Positions 27,461 through 36,017 of a stretch of 64,000 nt of DNA are shown piece after piece. Position 1 is the stretch's first letter. Each line of letters opens with the position of its first letter. The notes below the pieces were generated by a model that worked only from the letters and a program-made list of their open reading frames with translations, ran no database searches and had not been told where the DNA came from. Position numbers and translations under genes: made by a program. Source of the stretch: Bacteroidota bacterium (GTDB taxonomy: Bacteria; Bacteroidota; Bacteroidia; Cytophagales; Cyclobacteriaceae); contig JAFEAL010000005.1 of NCBI GenBank assembly GCA_018266435.1, positions 186,001-250,000 of the forward strand, written 5' to 3'.

Positions 27461-28957
27461 ATGGGCATCCGTTCGATTTTAGCCAAGCCATTTGCCGGCT
27501 ACATAGCCAAGGAGACCAAAGAATGGTCGTCCAACCCGGTGCTTTATCAACAAAAAATTTTCCAATCGCTGATTGATACCGGAAAAAATACGTTGTTTGG
27601 AAAAGATCACGGATTTGAATCAATAAAGTTTCATTCAGATTTTAAGAAGTTTGTTCCTGTTCGCGATTATGAGGCGCTGAAGCCTTATGTAGAGAAAGTG
27701 CTTCATGGCGAAGAAAATATTTTATGGAAAGGCAAACCGGAATATTTTGCCAAAACCTCGGGCACTACTTCGGGTACCAAGTATATTCCCATCACCAAAG
27801 ATTCCATTCCCAATCACATCAACAGTGCACGCAATGCCTTGTTGAGCTATGTGTATGAAACAGGCAATGCAAAATTTTTAGATGGCGGATTGATTTTCCT
27901 TTCGGGAAGCCCGGAATTGAGTGAAAAAGCCGGAATAAAAACCGGGCGACTTTCAGGAATAGTGAATCATCATGTGCCACAGTATTTGCGATCAAATCAA
28001 AAACCGAGTTACGCAACCAATTGCATTGAAGATTGGGACGAGAAACTGAACAAGATTATTGACGAGACACTTCATGCTGACATGACACTAATTTCTGGAA
28101 TACCGCCCTGGACACAAATGTATTTCGATCGGATTGTGGCGAAGACCGGAAAGAAGATCAAAGATGTGTTTCCCAATTTCTCCATGTTTGTTTATGGTGG
28201 AGTAAACTTTGAGCCATACCGGGCTAAACTTTTTGAAACGATCGGAAAGAAAATTGATTCGATAGAAACGTATCCGGCATCAGAAGGATTTATTGCCTAT
28301 CAGGATTCGCAAAACACAGAAGGACTTTTATTGTTACTTAATTCGGGAATTTTTTTTGAGTTCATTCCGGCCGAAGAATATTTTAACGAAAAACCCACCC
28401 GGCTTTCCATCGAAGAAGTTGAACTTGGAAAAAACTATGCTGTGATCATCAACAGCAATGCGGGGCTGTGGGGCTACTCCATTGGCGATACCATAAAATT
28501 TGTTTCAAAAAATCCTTATCGAATAATTGTAAGCGGAAGAATAAAACATTTCATTTCTGCTTTTGGCGAGCATGTGATTGGTGAAGAAGTGGAAAAAGCG
28601 ATGAAATTTACTTGTGAAAAGTTTCCTGAAACGAAATTGGTTGAGTTTACCGTAGCACCAAATGTTTCTCCAAAAGAAGGAATGCCTCATCATGAATGGC
28701 TGATTGAATTTGCGAATCAACCCAGTGATTTGAATGAATTCTCGATTGAGTTAGACAATCAGCTGCGCAAATTAAATGTATATTACGATGATTTGATCAC
28801 CGGAAATATTTTGCGTACGCTGGTCATTACGCCACTCCGAAAAAACGCCTTTATAGAGTACATGAAATCACAAGGCAAACTGGGTGGGCAAAACAAAGTG
28901 CCGAGATTGAGCAACGACCGGAAGATTGCCGAAGACTTGAATAAGTACAAAATCTGA
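27461..28957 (+). CDS. GH3 auxin-responsive promoter family protein
   Basis: A 498-residue member of the ANL adenylating superfamily, GH3 branch. The ATP-binding motif is KTSGTTSGTKYIP near residue 99, followed by FVYGGVNFEPYR, an acidic catalytic motif around IETYPASEGF (residue 268), and a C-terminal lid that contains the FISAFGEHVIGEEVE block. Plant GH3 enzymes join amino acids to hormone acids. Bacterial members are common in Bacteroidota and their substrate is unknown; an acyl amide synthesis is the likely chemistry. It precedes dxr by 7 bp on the same strand. Confidence 0.88.
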   Translation: MGIRSILAKPFAGYIAKETKEWSSNPVLYQQKIFQSLIDTGKNTLFGKDHGFESIKFHSDFKKFVPVRDYEALKPYVEKVLHGEENILWKGKPEYFAKTSGTTSGTKYIPITKDSIPNHINSARNALLSYVYETGNAKFLDGGLIFLSGSPELSEKAGIKTGRLSGIVNHHVPQYLRSNQKPSYATNCIEDWDEKLNKIIDETLHADMTLISGIPPWTQMYFDRIVAKTGKKIKDVFPNFSMFVYGGVNFEPYRAKLFETIGKKIDSIETYPASEGFIAYQDSQNTEGLLLLLNSGIFFEFIPAEEYFNEKPTRLSIEEVELGKNYAVIINSNAGLWGYSIGDTIKFVSKNPYRIIVSGRIKHFISAFGEHVIGEEVEKAMKFTCEKFPETKLVEFTVAPNVSPKEGMPHHEWLIEFANQPSDLNEFSIELDNQLRKLNVYYDDLITGNILRTLVITPLRKNAFIEYMKSQGKLGGQNKVPRLSNDRKIAEDLNKYKI

Positions 28958-28964
28958 TTCTTCA

Positions 28965-30122
28965 TTGAATAATAAAAAACACATTGCCATTCTAGGTTCC
29001 ACAGGCTCCATTGGCACACAAGCTTTGGAGGTCATTGCCGCGCATCCTCAAAATTTTGAAGTAGAAATTCTCACAGCACAAAACAATGCCGACTTACTCA
29101 TTGCACAAGCGAAAAAATTTAAGCCCAATGCGGTTGTCATCGCGAATGATGATCACTACAACAAAGTGAAAGAAGCTCTGCGTTCGGATAATGTAAAAGT
29201 TTTTGCCGGTGAAAGCGCTGTAGCCTCGGTGGTAGAGATGGATTCAATTGATTTGGTATTGACGGCACTGGTTGGTTTCTCCGGATTGCAGCCAACCATC
29301 AAGGCCATCGAAGCCGGAAAAAATATCGCCCTGGCTAACAAAGAAACATTAGTTGTGGCCGGTGAGTTGATAACCGGGTTGGCAAGACAGAAAGGGGTAA
29401 ATATTTTTCCGGTTGACTCCGAACATTCGGCCATTTTCCAGTGTATAGTTGGCGAGTTTCATAATCCAATCGAAAAAATCATTCTCACCGCATCGGGCGG
29501 ACCGTTTCGCGGAAAAAAGAAAAATGAACTTGTATCCGTGACGAAAGCACAGGCACTCAAACATCCCAACTGGTCAATGGGAGCAAAGGTGACCATTGAT
29601 TCGGCTACGCTCATGAACAAAGGCTTGGAAGTAATTGAGGCCAAATGGCTTTTTGGGTTGAAGCCTGGGCAAATTGAGGTGATTGTTCATCCGCAATCCA
29701 TCATTCACTCCATGGTGCAATTTTACGATGGCTCAATCAAAGCGCAACTTGGCCTGCCCGATATGCGTTTACCCATTCAGTTTGCGATGGGTTTTCCTGA
29801 GCGTTTGAAATCTGATTTTCCACGCTTTGATTTCTCCAAATACCCTTCACTCACTTTTGAGCAGCCCGATACCGAAACTTTTCGTAATCTTGCGCTCGCT
29901 TTCGAAGCTCTTGATCGTGGTGGAAACAATCCTTGTGTGTTAAATGCAGCGAATGAGATTGCCGTAGCGGAATTTTTAAACCAGAAATTGGGTTTCTTGG
30001 AGATGACAGATGTGGTTGCTGGTTGTATGGATAAGGTAAAATTCATAGCCAGGCCTTCTTTCGAGGATTATCAGCAAACCGATAAAGAAACAAGAATCAA
30101 AGCAAAGGAAATGATTCGGTAA
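28965..30122 (+). CDS. dxr: 1-deoxy-D-xylulose 5-phosphate reductoisomerase
   Basis: A 385-residue NADPH-dependent enzyme that makes MEP, the first committed step of the non-mevalonate isoprenoid pathway. The N-terminal dinucleotide motif is LGSTGSIGTQ. The catalytic metal site lies in PVDSEHSAIFQ (near residue 150), followed by TASGGPFRG and VTIDSATLMNKGLEVIEA. The C-terminal helical domain is intact. The start is TTG at 28965; no ATG fits. It lies 7 bp after the GH3 gene and is followed by a 16-bp tandem repeat and rseP. Confidence 0.96.
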   Translation: MNNKKHIAILGSTGSIGTQALEVIAAHPQNFEVEILTAQNNADLLIAQAKKFKPNAVVIANDDHYNKVKEALRSDNVKVFAGESAVASVVEMDSIDLVLTALVGFSGLQPTIKAIEAGKNIALANKETLVVAGELITGLARQKGVNIFPVDSEHSAIFQCIVGEFHNPIEKIILTASGGPFRGKKKNELVSVTKAQALKHPNWSMGAKVTIDSATLMNKGLEVIEAKWLFGLKPGQIEVIVHPQSIIHSMVQFYDGSIKAQLGLPDMRLPIQFAMGFPERLKSDFPRFDFSKYPSLTFEQPDTETFRNLALAFEALDRGGNNPCVLNAANEIAVAEFLNQKLGFLEMTDVVAGCMDKVKFIARPSFEDYQQTDKETRIKAKEMIR

Positions 30123-30136
30123 TATCCAAAAGAATT

Positions 30137-30184
30137 AACGAATCAATGAATTAACAAATCAACAAATTAACGAGTCAACGAATT
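30137..30184. repeat. three tandem 16-bp repeats upstream of rseP
   Basis: Three head-to-tail units stand at 30137-30152 (AACGAATCAATGAATT), 30153-30168 (AACAAATCAACAAATT) and 30169-30184 (AACGAGTCAACGAATT). Each differs from the next by three to five bases. They end 5 bp before the ATG of rseP, so they would lie in its leader. Related words occur at 25681-25726. Confidence 0.8.
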
Positions 30185-30189
30185 AGATT

Positions 30190-31557
30190 ATGGAAGGATT
30201 GATTATGACAGCCCAACTTTTGTTGAGCCTTTCAATTTTGATAGTGGTGCACGAGTGGGGGCATTTTTTTGCTGCCCGCACTTTCAATATTAAAGTAGAG
30301 AAATTTTACCTCTTCTTCGATTTTCTTTTTCCCATGGCCAATGTGGCCAACTTTGCTCTGTTCAAGAAACAGAAAGGCGATACCGAATATGGCATTGGCT
30401 GGTTTCCATTAGGCGGATACGTAAAAATTGCCGGCATGGTGGACGAGAGCATGGATAAAGAGCAGATGAAACAACCGCCACAACCATGGGAGTTTCGGGC
30501 CAAGCCCGCCTGGCAGCGGTTAATTGTTATGCTCGGAGGTATCATTGTAAACGTAATTGTGGGCGTGCTGATTTTTATTGGTATGACGTATTTTATTGGG
30601 GATAAATACATTCTCAATGAATATGTGAATACACACGGAGGAGTGCATGCACAAGAACTCGCCCAGCAACTCGGCATACAAACGGGCGATAAAATCATCA
30701 AAATCAACGGCAAGCCATTTGAGTATTTTGACGACATCACTAAAACCGATGCGCTGCTTTCGCAAAACTCTTACTACACCGTGTTGCGGGGAGACCAACA
30801 AATGGATATTCCCATTCCGGCTAACTTCATCGAAAATTTTGGAAAGAAAAATGCACTCGGCAAATTTCTATTGCCACGCAGGCCGATTGTAGTTGATGAA
30901 GTAGCAAAAGATTCCATTGCCGGAAAAGTGGGATTGCAAAAAGGCGATAAGATTGTAGAACTGAACGGGAAACCCATTATGTATTACGATGAACTTCGCG
31001 AAGCCTTAAAAAATAGTACAGGCGACTCCATTACATTTAAAGTACAACGCGGAGAGCAAGCGCTTACATTTAAAGAATATTTTAAAGGCCACACCAATAT
31101 TGGGTTTGCTATGCCTCTTTACTTAGTTCCGGTCGAAGCAGAGAAGAAGATCTCGTATTCAATCGGACAGTCCATATTGATTGGGCCGGGGCGTGCGTTT
31201 GATGTGATCACCCTTCAGATCAAAGCTTTCGGAAAAATTTTTAAACGCGAACTCAGCCTAAAAAACTCATTGTCAGGCCCGATCGGTATGGCTAAAATGT
31301 ATGGTGGTGTGTGGGATTGGGAGCGCTTTTGGCGGATGACCGGCCTGCTTTCAATGGTGCTGGCCTTTATGAATTTACTGCCCATTCCTGCACTGGATGG
31401 TGGCTATGTGTTGTTCTTGCTTTTTGAAATGATTACGGGAAAAGCACCCTCAGAGAAATTTTTTGAAAATGCAATCAAGGTGGGTATGGCGCTATTGCTT
31501 TTGCTGATGGTGTTTGTATTCTACAACGACATTGCCAAAATTTTTACGGGGAGCTAG
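30190..31557 (+). CDS. rseP: RIP site-2 metalloprotease
   Basis: A 455-residue inner-membrane zinc protease that cleaves transmembrane substrates, such as anti-sigma factors and leftover signal peptides. The zinc motif is H21-E-W-G-H25 in the first helix. The third ligand lies in the PIPALDGG motif near residue 395. Two PDZ domains lie between: QLGIQTGDKIIKINGKP at about 155-175, and VGLQKGDKIVELNGKP at about 245-260. Membrane helices follow the second. It is separated from dxr by the 16-bp tandem repeat, and convergent with the TPR gene at 31561. Confidence 0.95.
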   Translation: MEGLIMTAQLLLSLSILIVVHEWGHFFAARTFNIKVEKFYLFFDFLFPMANVANFALFKKQKGDTEYGIGWFPLGGYVKIAGMVDESMDKEQMKQPPQPWEFRAKPAWQRLIVMLGGIIVNVIVGVLIFIGMTYFIGDKYILNEYVNTHGGVHAQELAQQLGIQTGDKIIKINGKPFEYFDDITKTDALLSQNSYYTVLRGDQQMDIPIPANFIENFGKKNALGKFLLPRRPIVVDEVAKDSIAGKVGLQKGDKIVELNGKPIMYYDELREALKNSTGDSITFKVQRGEQALTFKEYFKGHTNIGFAMPLYLVPVEAEKKISYSIGQSILIGPGRAFDVITLQIKAFGKIFKRELSLKNSLSGPIGMAKMYGGVWDWERFWRMTGLLSMVLAFMNLLPIPALDGGYVLFLLFEMITGKAPSEKFFENAIKVGMALLLLLMVFVFYNDIAKIFTGS

Positions 31558-31560
31558 AAG

Positions 31561-32433
31561 TTATTTGTAAACATCATAACAATATTCCTTCAAGTAGTCC
31601 ACCGCATCTTCTTCACCGGCATCCAGCGCTTTGCGTAAGCAACTGCAGCCTTTATCAATTTGCTTTAACTCCACCAAGGCAACTCCTTTATAAAAAAGAA
31701 TAGTTCCGTTGGCAGGGTCAATTTTCAAGGCTTGATTTAAATACGACAAAGCAGCCTCGTAGTTTTCATCATCCAGGCAAAACGAAGCCATTGTCACGTA
31801 AGAGCCGATGAACTTCGGATCAAGCTCAATGGCTTTGGTAAGGCAGATGTAGGCGCTGTCTGCATTATTCAATGAACGATAAACCAAGGCAAGGTTGATC
31901 TCCAGTTCGGGATCATCAGTAAAGTTTTTCAGGTTGAGAAATTCTTTTTTGGCATGAATGAAATTGCCCTGTTCAAACAGCAGGGTAGCGCGCCATCTTA
32001 ATAGTTGAGGATTGACATGGCCTAACTCAATGGCCCGGGTTACATCCGGCAGCAACTTATCTTCTTCGCCCAGTTGCTGGTTGATCAGGGCACGAAGTAA
32101 ATACGCTTTTTGACTATCCTTATTTTTTTCGAGGTAAACGTTCACATCCTTTACTGCTAGCTCAAATTTTTCAGAACGGTAATAGCTCAAGGTTCGCTTG
32201 TAGAGTATCAAATAATACTTCTGATCTTTCTTTTTTGATTTAGAAAGGATTTTGGAATAGAGTTCTGCCGAAGACCTGAAATTCTCTTGCTTCATCAGCG
32301 TATCGGCCCGTGCCTCCCACCGCTGAATCTTACTCAGTTTTTGTTGGGCATAGCAAAACACGGGTAACGTACATAACAACAGCAAGCAGAAAAAAAACGA
32401 GCATTTTTCAGGCTTTGATATGCTGGAGTTCAT
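31561..32433 (-). CDS. exported TPR protein
   Basis: A 290-residue protein with a signal peptide (ending VFCYAQ) and a set of TPR motifs, for example SSAELYSKILSKSK, FELAVKDVNVYLEK, EAALSYLNQALKIDPANGTILFYKGVAL and KGCSCLRKALDAG. It has no enzymatic domain. TPR proteins act as scaffolds, and the periplasmic site is inferred. I take the ATG at 32433; the frame can be read from a TTG two codons earlier. It starts 6 bp after the typA stop codon, so it is probably the second gene of that transcript. Confidence 0.8.
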   Translation of the reverse strand: MNSSISKPEKCSFFFCLLLLCTLPVFCYAQQKLSKIQRWEARADTLMKQENFRSSAELYSKILSKSKKKDQKYYLILYKRTLSYYRSEKFELAVKDVNVYLEKNKDSQKAYLLRALINQQLGEEDKLLPDVTRAIELGHVNPQLLRWRATLLFEQGNFIHAKKEFLNLKNFTDDPELEINLALVYRSLNNADSAYICLTKAIELDPKFIGSYVTMASFCLDDENYEAALSYLNQALKIDPANGTILFYKGVALVELKQIDKGCSCLRKALDAGEEDAVDYLKEYCYDVYK

Positions 32434-32439
32434 CAACAA

Positions 32440-34266
32440 TCATGCAGTAGTTGTAGCAGCGCGGTTGCGCTCGCGCTTGCGGTCATTTTCGTTTAAGAAA
32501 ATCTTTCTCAAACGGATTGACTTGGGCGTTACTTCCACGTATTCGTCAGACTGAATGTATTCCAGTGCCTCTTCCAGCGAAAACTTGATGGCCGGTGCAA
32601 TTTTCATTTTTTCATCGGCACCCGAAGCGCGCATGTTAGTAAGTTTTTTAGTTTTAGTAACGTTAATTACCAAATCGCCACCGCGGCTGTGCTCGCCAAT
32701 TACCTGGCCTTCGTAAATAGGCTCACTGGGGTTTATAAAAAATTTGCCACGGTCCTGCAGGTTGTGCAGACTGTAAGGAATAGCTTCGCCAATCTCCATA
32801 CTGATCAATGAGCCATTTATCCTTCCGGGAATTTCTCCTTTATAAGGTTGGAATTCTTTAAAGCGATGGGTCACCACGGCTTCACCGGCTGTTACGTTCA
32901 TCAAATAATTTCTGAGGCCAATGATTCCGCGCGCAGGCATGGTGAATTTTAAAATCATGCGGTCGCCCTTTGGCTCCATGTTAGTCATTTCGCCTCTGCG
33001 AACGGAAACGGTTTCAATAGCTTTACCAGCAACGGCCTCGGGCAAGTCGATGGTTAATTCTTCAATGGGCTCACACTTTACACCGTCAATTTCTTTGATG
33101 ATAACTTGTGGCTGACCAATTTGAAGTTCGTAACCTTCTCTGCGCATGGTTTCGATCAATACTGACAAGTGGAGAACTCCCCGTCCGAAGACCATGAAGC
33201 TATCGGCTGAGCCGGTATCGCCTACGCGAAGTGCTAAATTTTTCTCAAGTTCTTTATCTAATCGTTCTTTGATGTGACGCGAAGTGACAAATTTTCCCTC
33301 TTTACCATAAAAGGGCGAAGTGTTTATAGTAAAGAGCATGCTCATCGTTGGTTCATCGATGGCAATTGATTTTAGTGCTTCGGGTTTTTCCACATCGGCA
33401 ACCGTATCTCCAATTTCAAAACCCTCGAGGCCCACGAGTGCGCAAATCTCACCTGCTTTTACTTCTTCCATTTTCTTTTTTTCGAAACCTTCAAACACGT
33501 ATACTTCCTTCACACGCGTTTTTACAATTGCTCCGGTATCGCGTTTAACCAGCACAACAAATTGCCCGGCTTTTACCGAACCTCGTTGAATGCGCCCAAT
33601 AGCAACCCGGCCAATGTATGAGGAGTACTCAAGGGACGTAATCATCAATTGGGTTGGACCTTCAGATACTTTTGGTGCAGGGATATGCTTGATTACGCCT
33701 TCGAGTAATGCGGTGATGTCGGTGGTGGGAGTTTTCCAATCTGAACTCATCCAGCCTTGTTTGGCTGATCCGTAAAACGTGGGGAAATTCAACTGATCCT
33801 CGGTAGCATCCAGCGCAAACATCAGTTCAAATACCTGTTCGTGCACTTCATCAGGCGTACAGTTTTTTTTATCCACTTTATTAATCACTACAATCGGTTT
33901 TAATCCCAGTTGCAATGCTTTTTGTAGTACAAAACGGGTTTGTGGCATAGGCCCTTCAAAGGCATCCACCAGCAGTAAGCAGCCATCGGCCATGTTGAGC
34001 ACACGCTCTACTTCACCGCCAAAGTCGCTGTGGCCGGGAGTATCAATTACATTGATTTTATAATCTTTATACCGAACGGAAACGTTTTTAGCCAGAATAG
34101 TGATACCGCGCTCGCGCTCCAGGTCATTACTGTCCATGATCAACTCGCCCGGGTTTTCATGGTCTTTGAAGAGATGACCCGCGTGTAAAAGTTTGTCAAC
34201 GAGGGTGGTTTTTCCATGGTCAACGTGTGCGATGATGGCAATGTTTCTGATTTTGCTAACTTCCAT
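32440..34266 (-). CDS. typA: ribosome-associated GTPase TypA/BipA
   Basis: A 608-residue translational GTPase of the elongation-factor family, involved in ribosome assembly and stress. The G1 motif is [10 protein letters not shown]3 is [16 protein letters not shown] and G4 is NKVDK. A DUF-type C-terminal domain characteristic of TypA ([20 protein letters not shown], then [14 protein letters not shown]) is present. All features are normal. A TATCTTTG -7 box lies 41 bp upstream on the minus strand (34307-34314). Confidence 0.97.
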   Translation of the reverse strand: MEVSKIRNIAIIAHVDHGKTTLVDKLLHAGHLFKDHENPGELIMDSNDLERERGITILAKNVSVRYKDYKINVIDTPGHSDFGGEVERVLNMADGCLLLVDAFEGPMPQTRFVLQKALQLGLKPIVVINKVDKKNCTPDEVHEQVFELMFALDATEDQLNFPTFYGSAKQGWMSSDWKTPTTDITALLEGVIKHIPAPKVSEGPTQLMITSLEYSSYIGRVAIGRIQRGSVKAGQFVVLVKRDTGAIVKTRVKEVYVFEGFEKKKMEEVKAGEICALVGLEGFEIGDTVADVEKPEALKSIAIDEPTMSMLFTINTSPFYGKEGKFVTSRHIKERLDKELEKNLALRVGDTGSADSFMVFGRGVLHLSVLIETMRREGYELQIGQPQVIIKEIDGVKCEPIEELTIDLPEAVAGKAIETVSVRRGEMTNMEPKGDRMILKFTMPARGIIGLRNYLMNVTAGEAVVTHRFKEFQPYKGEIPGRINGSLISMEIGEAIPYSLHNLQDRGKFFINPSEPIYEGQVIGEHSRGGDLVINVTKTKKLTNMRASGADEKMKIAPAIKFSLEEALEYIQSDEYVEVTPKSIRLRKIFLNENDRKRERNRAATTTA

Positions 34267-34306
34267 AAAATGTGTGGTATTTCCCTATTTTTCAATTTTG
34301 AGGGCG

Positions 34307-34314
34307 CAAAGATA
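34307..34314 (-). promoter_or_regulatory. -7 box of typA
   Basis: TATCTTTG on the minus strand is an exact TAnnTTTG match, 41 bp before the typA ATG. No convincing -33 box at the expected spacing was seen. It lies back-to-back with the -7 box of the oxoamine synthase gene. Confidence 0.45.
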
Positions 34315-34347
34315 ATCAGATTTGTGGCAATCGCAGATTCCGTGAAT

Positions 34348-34377
34348 TTTATCCTCAACAGCTTTTTTTTATTTTTG
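34348..34377 (+). promoter_or_regulatory. promoter of the alpha-oxoamine synthase gene
   Basis: TTTA (34348-34351) and TATTTTTG (34370-34377, exact TAnnTTTG) are spaced by 18 bp. The ATG is 60 bp downstream. Confidence 0.45.
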
Positions 34378-34436
34378 CGGCCAAATCTGTTTTCAATTTT
34401 AATTTTCTTATAAACAAGACCTTAAACAAATAACCA

Positions 34437-35690
34437 ATGGTTGATTTATTTGATAAACTGCGCATGGAGGAGGGCCCACTGGCTAAGTATTCGCACCTGC
34501 CCGATGATTATTTTTTCTTCCCTAAGCTGGAAGGCGAGATTGGGCCTCGCATGAAGTTTAATGGAAAAACAGTGCTCAACTGGAGCCTGAACAATTATTT
34601 GGGGCTGGCCAACCACCCGGAAGTTCGCAAAACCGATGCAGAAGCATCAGCACAATATGGCCTGGCATCACCGATGGGCGCACGCATGATGAGTGGCAAC
34701 TCAGTTCACCACGTTGAACTGGAAAAGCAATTGGCATCATTTGTTATGAAAGAAGATGTCATGCTACTCAATTATGGATACCAGGGTGTATTGTCAATCA
34801 TTGATGCGCTAGTTGACCGCAAAGACGTGATTGTATATGATGCTGAATCACATGCTTGTATTATTGATGGCGTTCGTCTGCACATGGGCAAACGTTTTGT
34901 GTATGCGCACAACAATATGGAAAACCTGGAGAAACAATTACAACGTGCAACCAAATTGGCTAATGAAACGGGTGGAGGCATTTTAGTGATTACCGAAGGA
35001 GTGTTTGGCATGAGTGGCAATATGGGTGATTTGAAAGGTGTAGTAGAGCTTAAAAAGAAATACAACTTTCGCTTGTTTGTGGATGATGCACACGGCTTTG
35101 GAACGATGGGTGCTACAGGTGCTGGCGTGGGAGAGGAACAAGGCGTGCAGGATCAAGTTGATTTGTACTTCTCTACGTTTGCCAAATCAATGGCCAGCAT
35201 CGGTGCGTTTGTGGCAGGCGACAAAAAAATATTGAAATACCTTCGCTACAGCGTACGCTCGCAGATTTATGCTAAGTCACTTCCCATGCCCTTGGTAATT
35301 GGTGCATTGAAGCGATTGGAATTGGTAAAAAAACACCCCGAGTTCAGGGCAGATTTGAAAAAAATCATGTTTGCGATGAAAAACGGGTTGAAAGACCGTG
35401 GGTTTATGATCAACCCAACCCAAACTCCTCCTACTCCGGTACTCTTCAAGGGAGGAGTAGGCGAGGCGGCCAATATGAGCATGGACCTGCGTGAGAACTA
35501 TGGCATTTTCTGCTCAGTGGTGATTTACCCGGTAGTACCCAAAGATGTGATTATGTTTAGAATCATCCCAACGGCATCGCATACTATGACCGATGTGGAA
35601 GAAACCCTAAAGGCCTTTTCTGCGCTAAAATCGAAGCTTGATGAGGGTTTTTATAAGAAAGAAGAACTGGTATCGGTTACGAAAGTTTAA
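34437..35690 (+). CDS. PLP-dependent alpha-oxoamine synthase, probable serine palmitoyltransferase
   Basis: A 417-residue PLP enzyme of the alpha-oxoamine synthase family, which joins an amino acid to an acyl-CoA with loss of CO2. The PLP lysine is K250 in STFAKSMAS. D216 and H219 (FVDDAHG) hold the cofactor. NYLGLANHPEV and GSGNSV-like loops are typical. The overall sequence and the length of about 417 resemble the Bacteroidota enzymes taken to be serine palmitoyltransferase, the first step of sphingolipid synthesis; biotin-pathway KAPA synthase or Gly C-acetyltransferase are alternatives. No bio genes or other sphingolipid genes are nearby. Confidence 0.8.
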   Translation: MVDLFDKLRMEEGPLAKYSHLPDDYFFFPKLEGEIGPRMKFNGKTVLNWSLNNYLGLANHPEVRKTDAEASAQYGLASPMGARMMSGNSVHHVELEKQLASFVMKEDVMLLNYGYQGVLSIIDALVDRKDVIVYDAESHACIIDGVRLHMGKRFVYAHNNMENLEKQLQRATKLANETGGGILVITEGVFGMSGNMGDLKGVVELKKKYNFRLFVDDAHGFGTMGATGAGVGEEQGVQDQVDLYFSTFAKSMASIGAFVAGDKKILKYLRYSVRSQIYAKSLPMPLVIGALKRLELVKKHPEFRADLKKIMFAMKNGLKDRGFMINPTQTPPTPVLFKGGVGEAANMSMDLRENYGIFCSVVIYPVVPKDVIMFRIIPTASHTMTDVEETLKAFSALKSKLDEGFYKKEELVSVTKV

Positions 35691-35707
35691 AAAACATTGG
35701 TTTTTGG

Positions 35708-35737
35708 CTTGTTTTTAAAGGCTTTTAGCTAATTTAG
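35708..35737 (+). promoter_or_regulatory. promoter of the Hc1-like gene
   Basis: CTTG (35708-35711) and TAATTTAG (35730-35737) are spaced by 18 bp. The latter differs from TAnnTTTG at one base. The ATG lies 41 bp downstream. The same TAATTTAG box occurs upstream of recA. Confidence 0.4.
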
Positions 35738-35778
35738 CACAAACAAGAACCCAATTTTTTAACTAAACTTTATACAAA

Positions 35779-35961
35779 ATGAAAAAATTTGAAGATTTAA
35801 AAGCCTTGATTGCATCCATCGAACAGGATGCAGACAAATTTTACAATAAAGGCAACAGCGCAGCCGGAACTCGTTTGCGCAAGGGAATGCAAGATTTGAA
35901 AAATGCAGCCCAGGCTATCCGTTCTGAAGTACAAGATCTAAAGAACAAAGAAAGCAAATAA
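35779..35961 (+). CDS. Hc1-like histone H1 family protein
   Basis: A 60-residue lysine-rich helical protein. It starts MKKFEDLKALIASIEQDADKF and continues with GNSAAGTRLRKGMQDLKNAAQ. This is the short Hc1-type family (Chlamydia histone H1-like), frequent in Bacteroidota, where it is believed to bind and compact DNA. It has its own promoter and a strong terminator, as expected for an abundant small protein. Confidence 0.8.
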   Translation: MKKFEDLKALIASIEQDADKFYNKGNSAAGTRLRKGMQDLKNAAQAIRSEVQDLKNKESK

Positions 35962-35980
35962 GCATAACCGAACATTATTG

Positions 35981-36012
35981 AAAGAGGCTGTCTGCATTAA
36001 GACAGCCTCTTT
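35981..36012. terminator. bidirectional terminator after the Hc1-like gene
   Basis: A 13-bp stem (AAAGAGGCTGTCT at 35981-35993 with its complement at 36000-36012), a 6-base loop, and a following T-run. It lies between this gene and the convergent M1 peptidase gene. Confidence 0.85.
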
Positions 36013-36017
36013 TTTTG

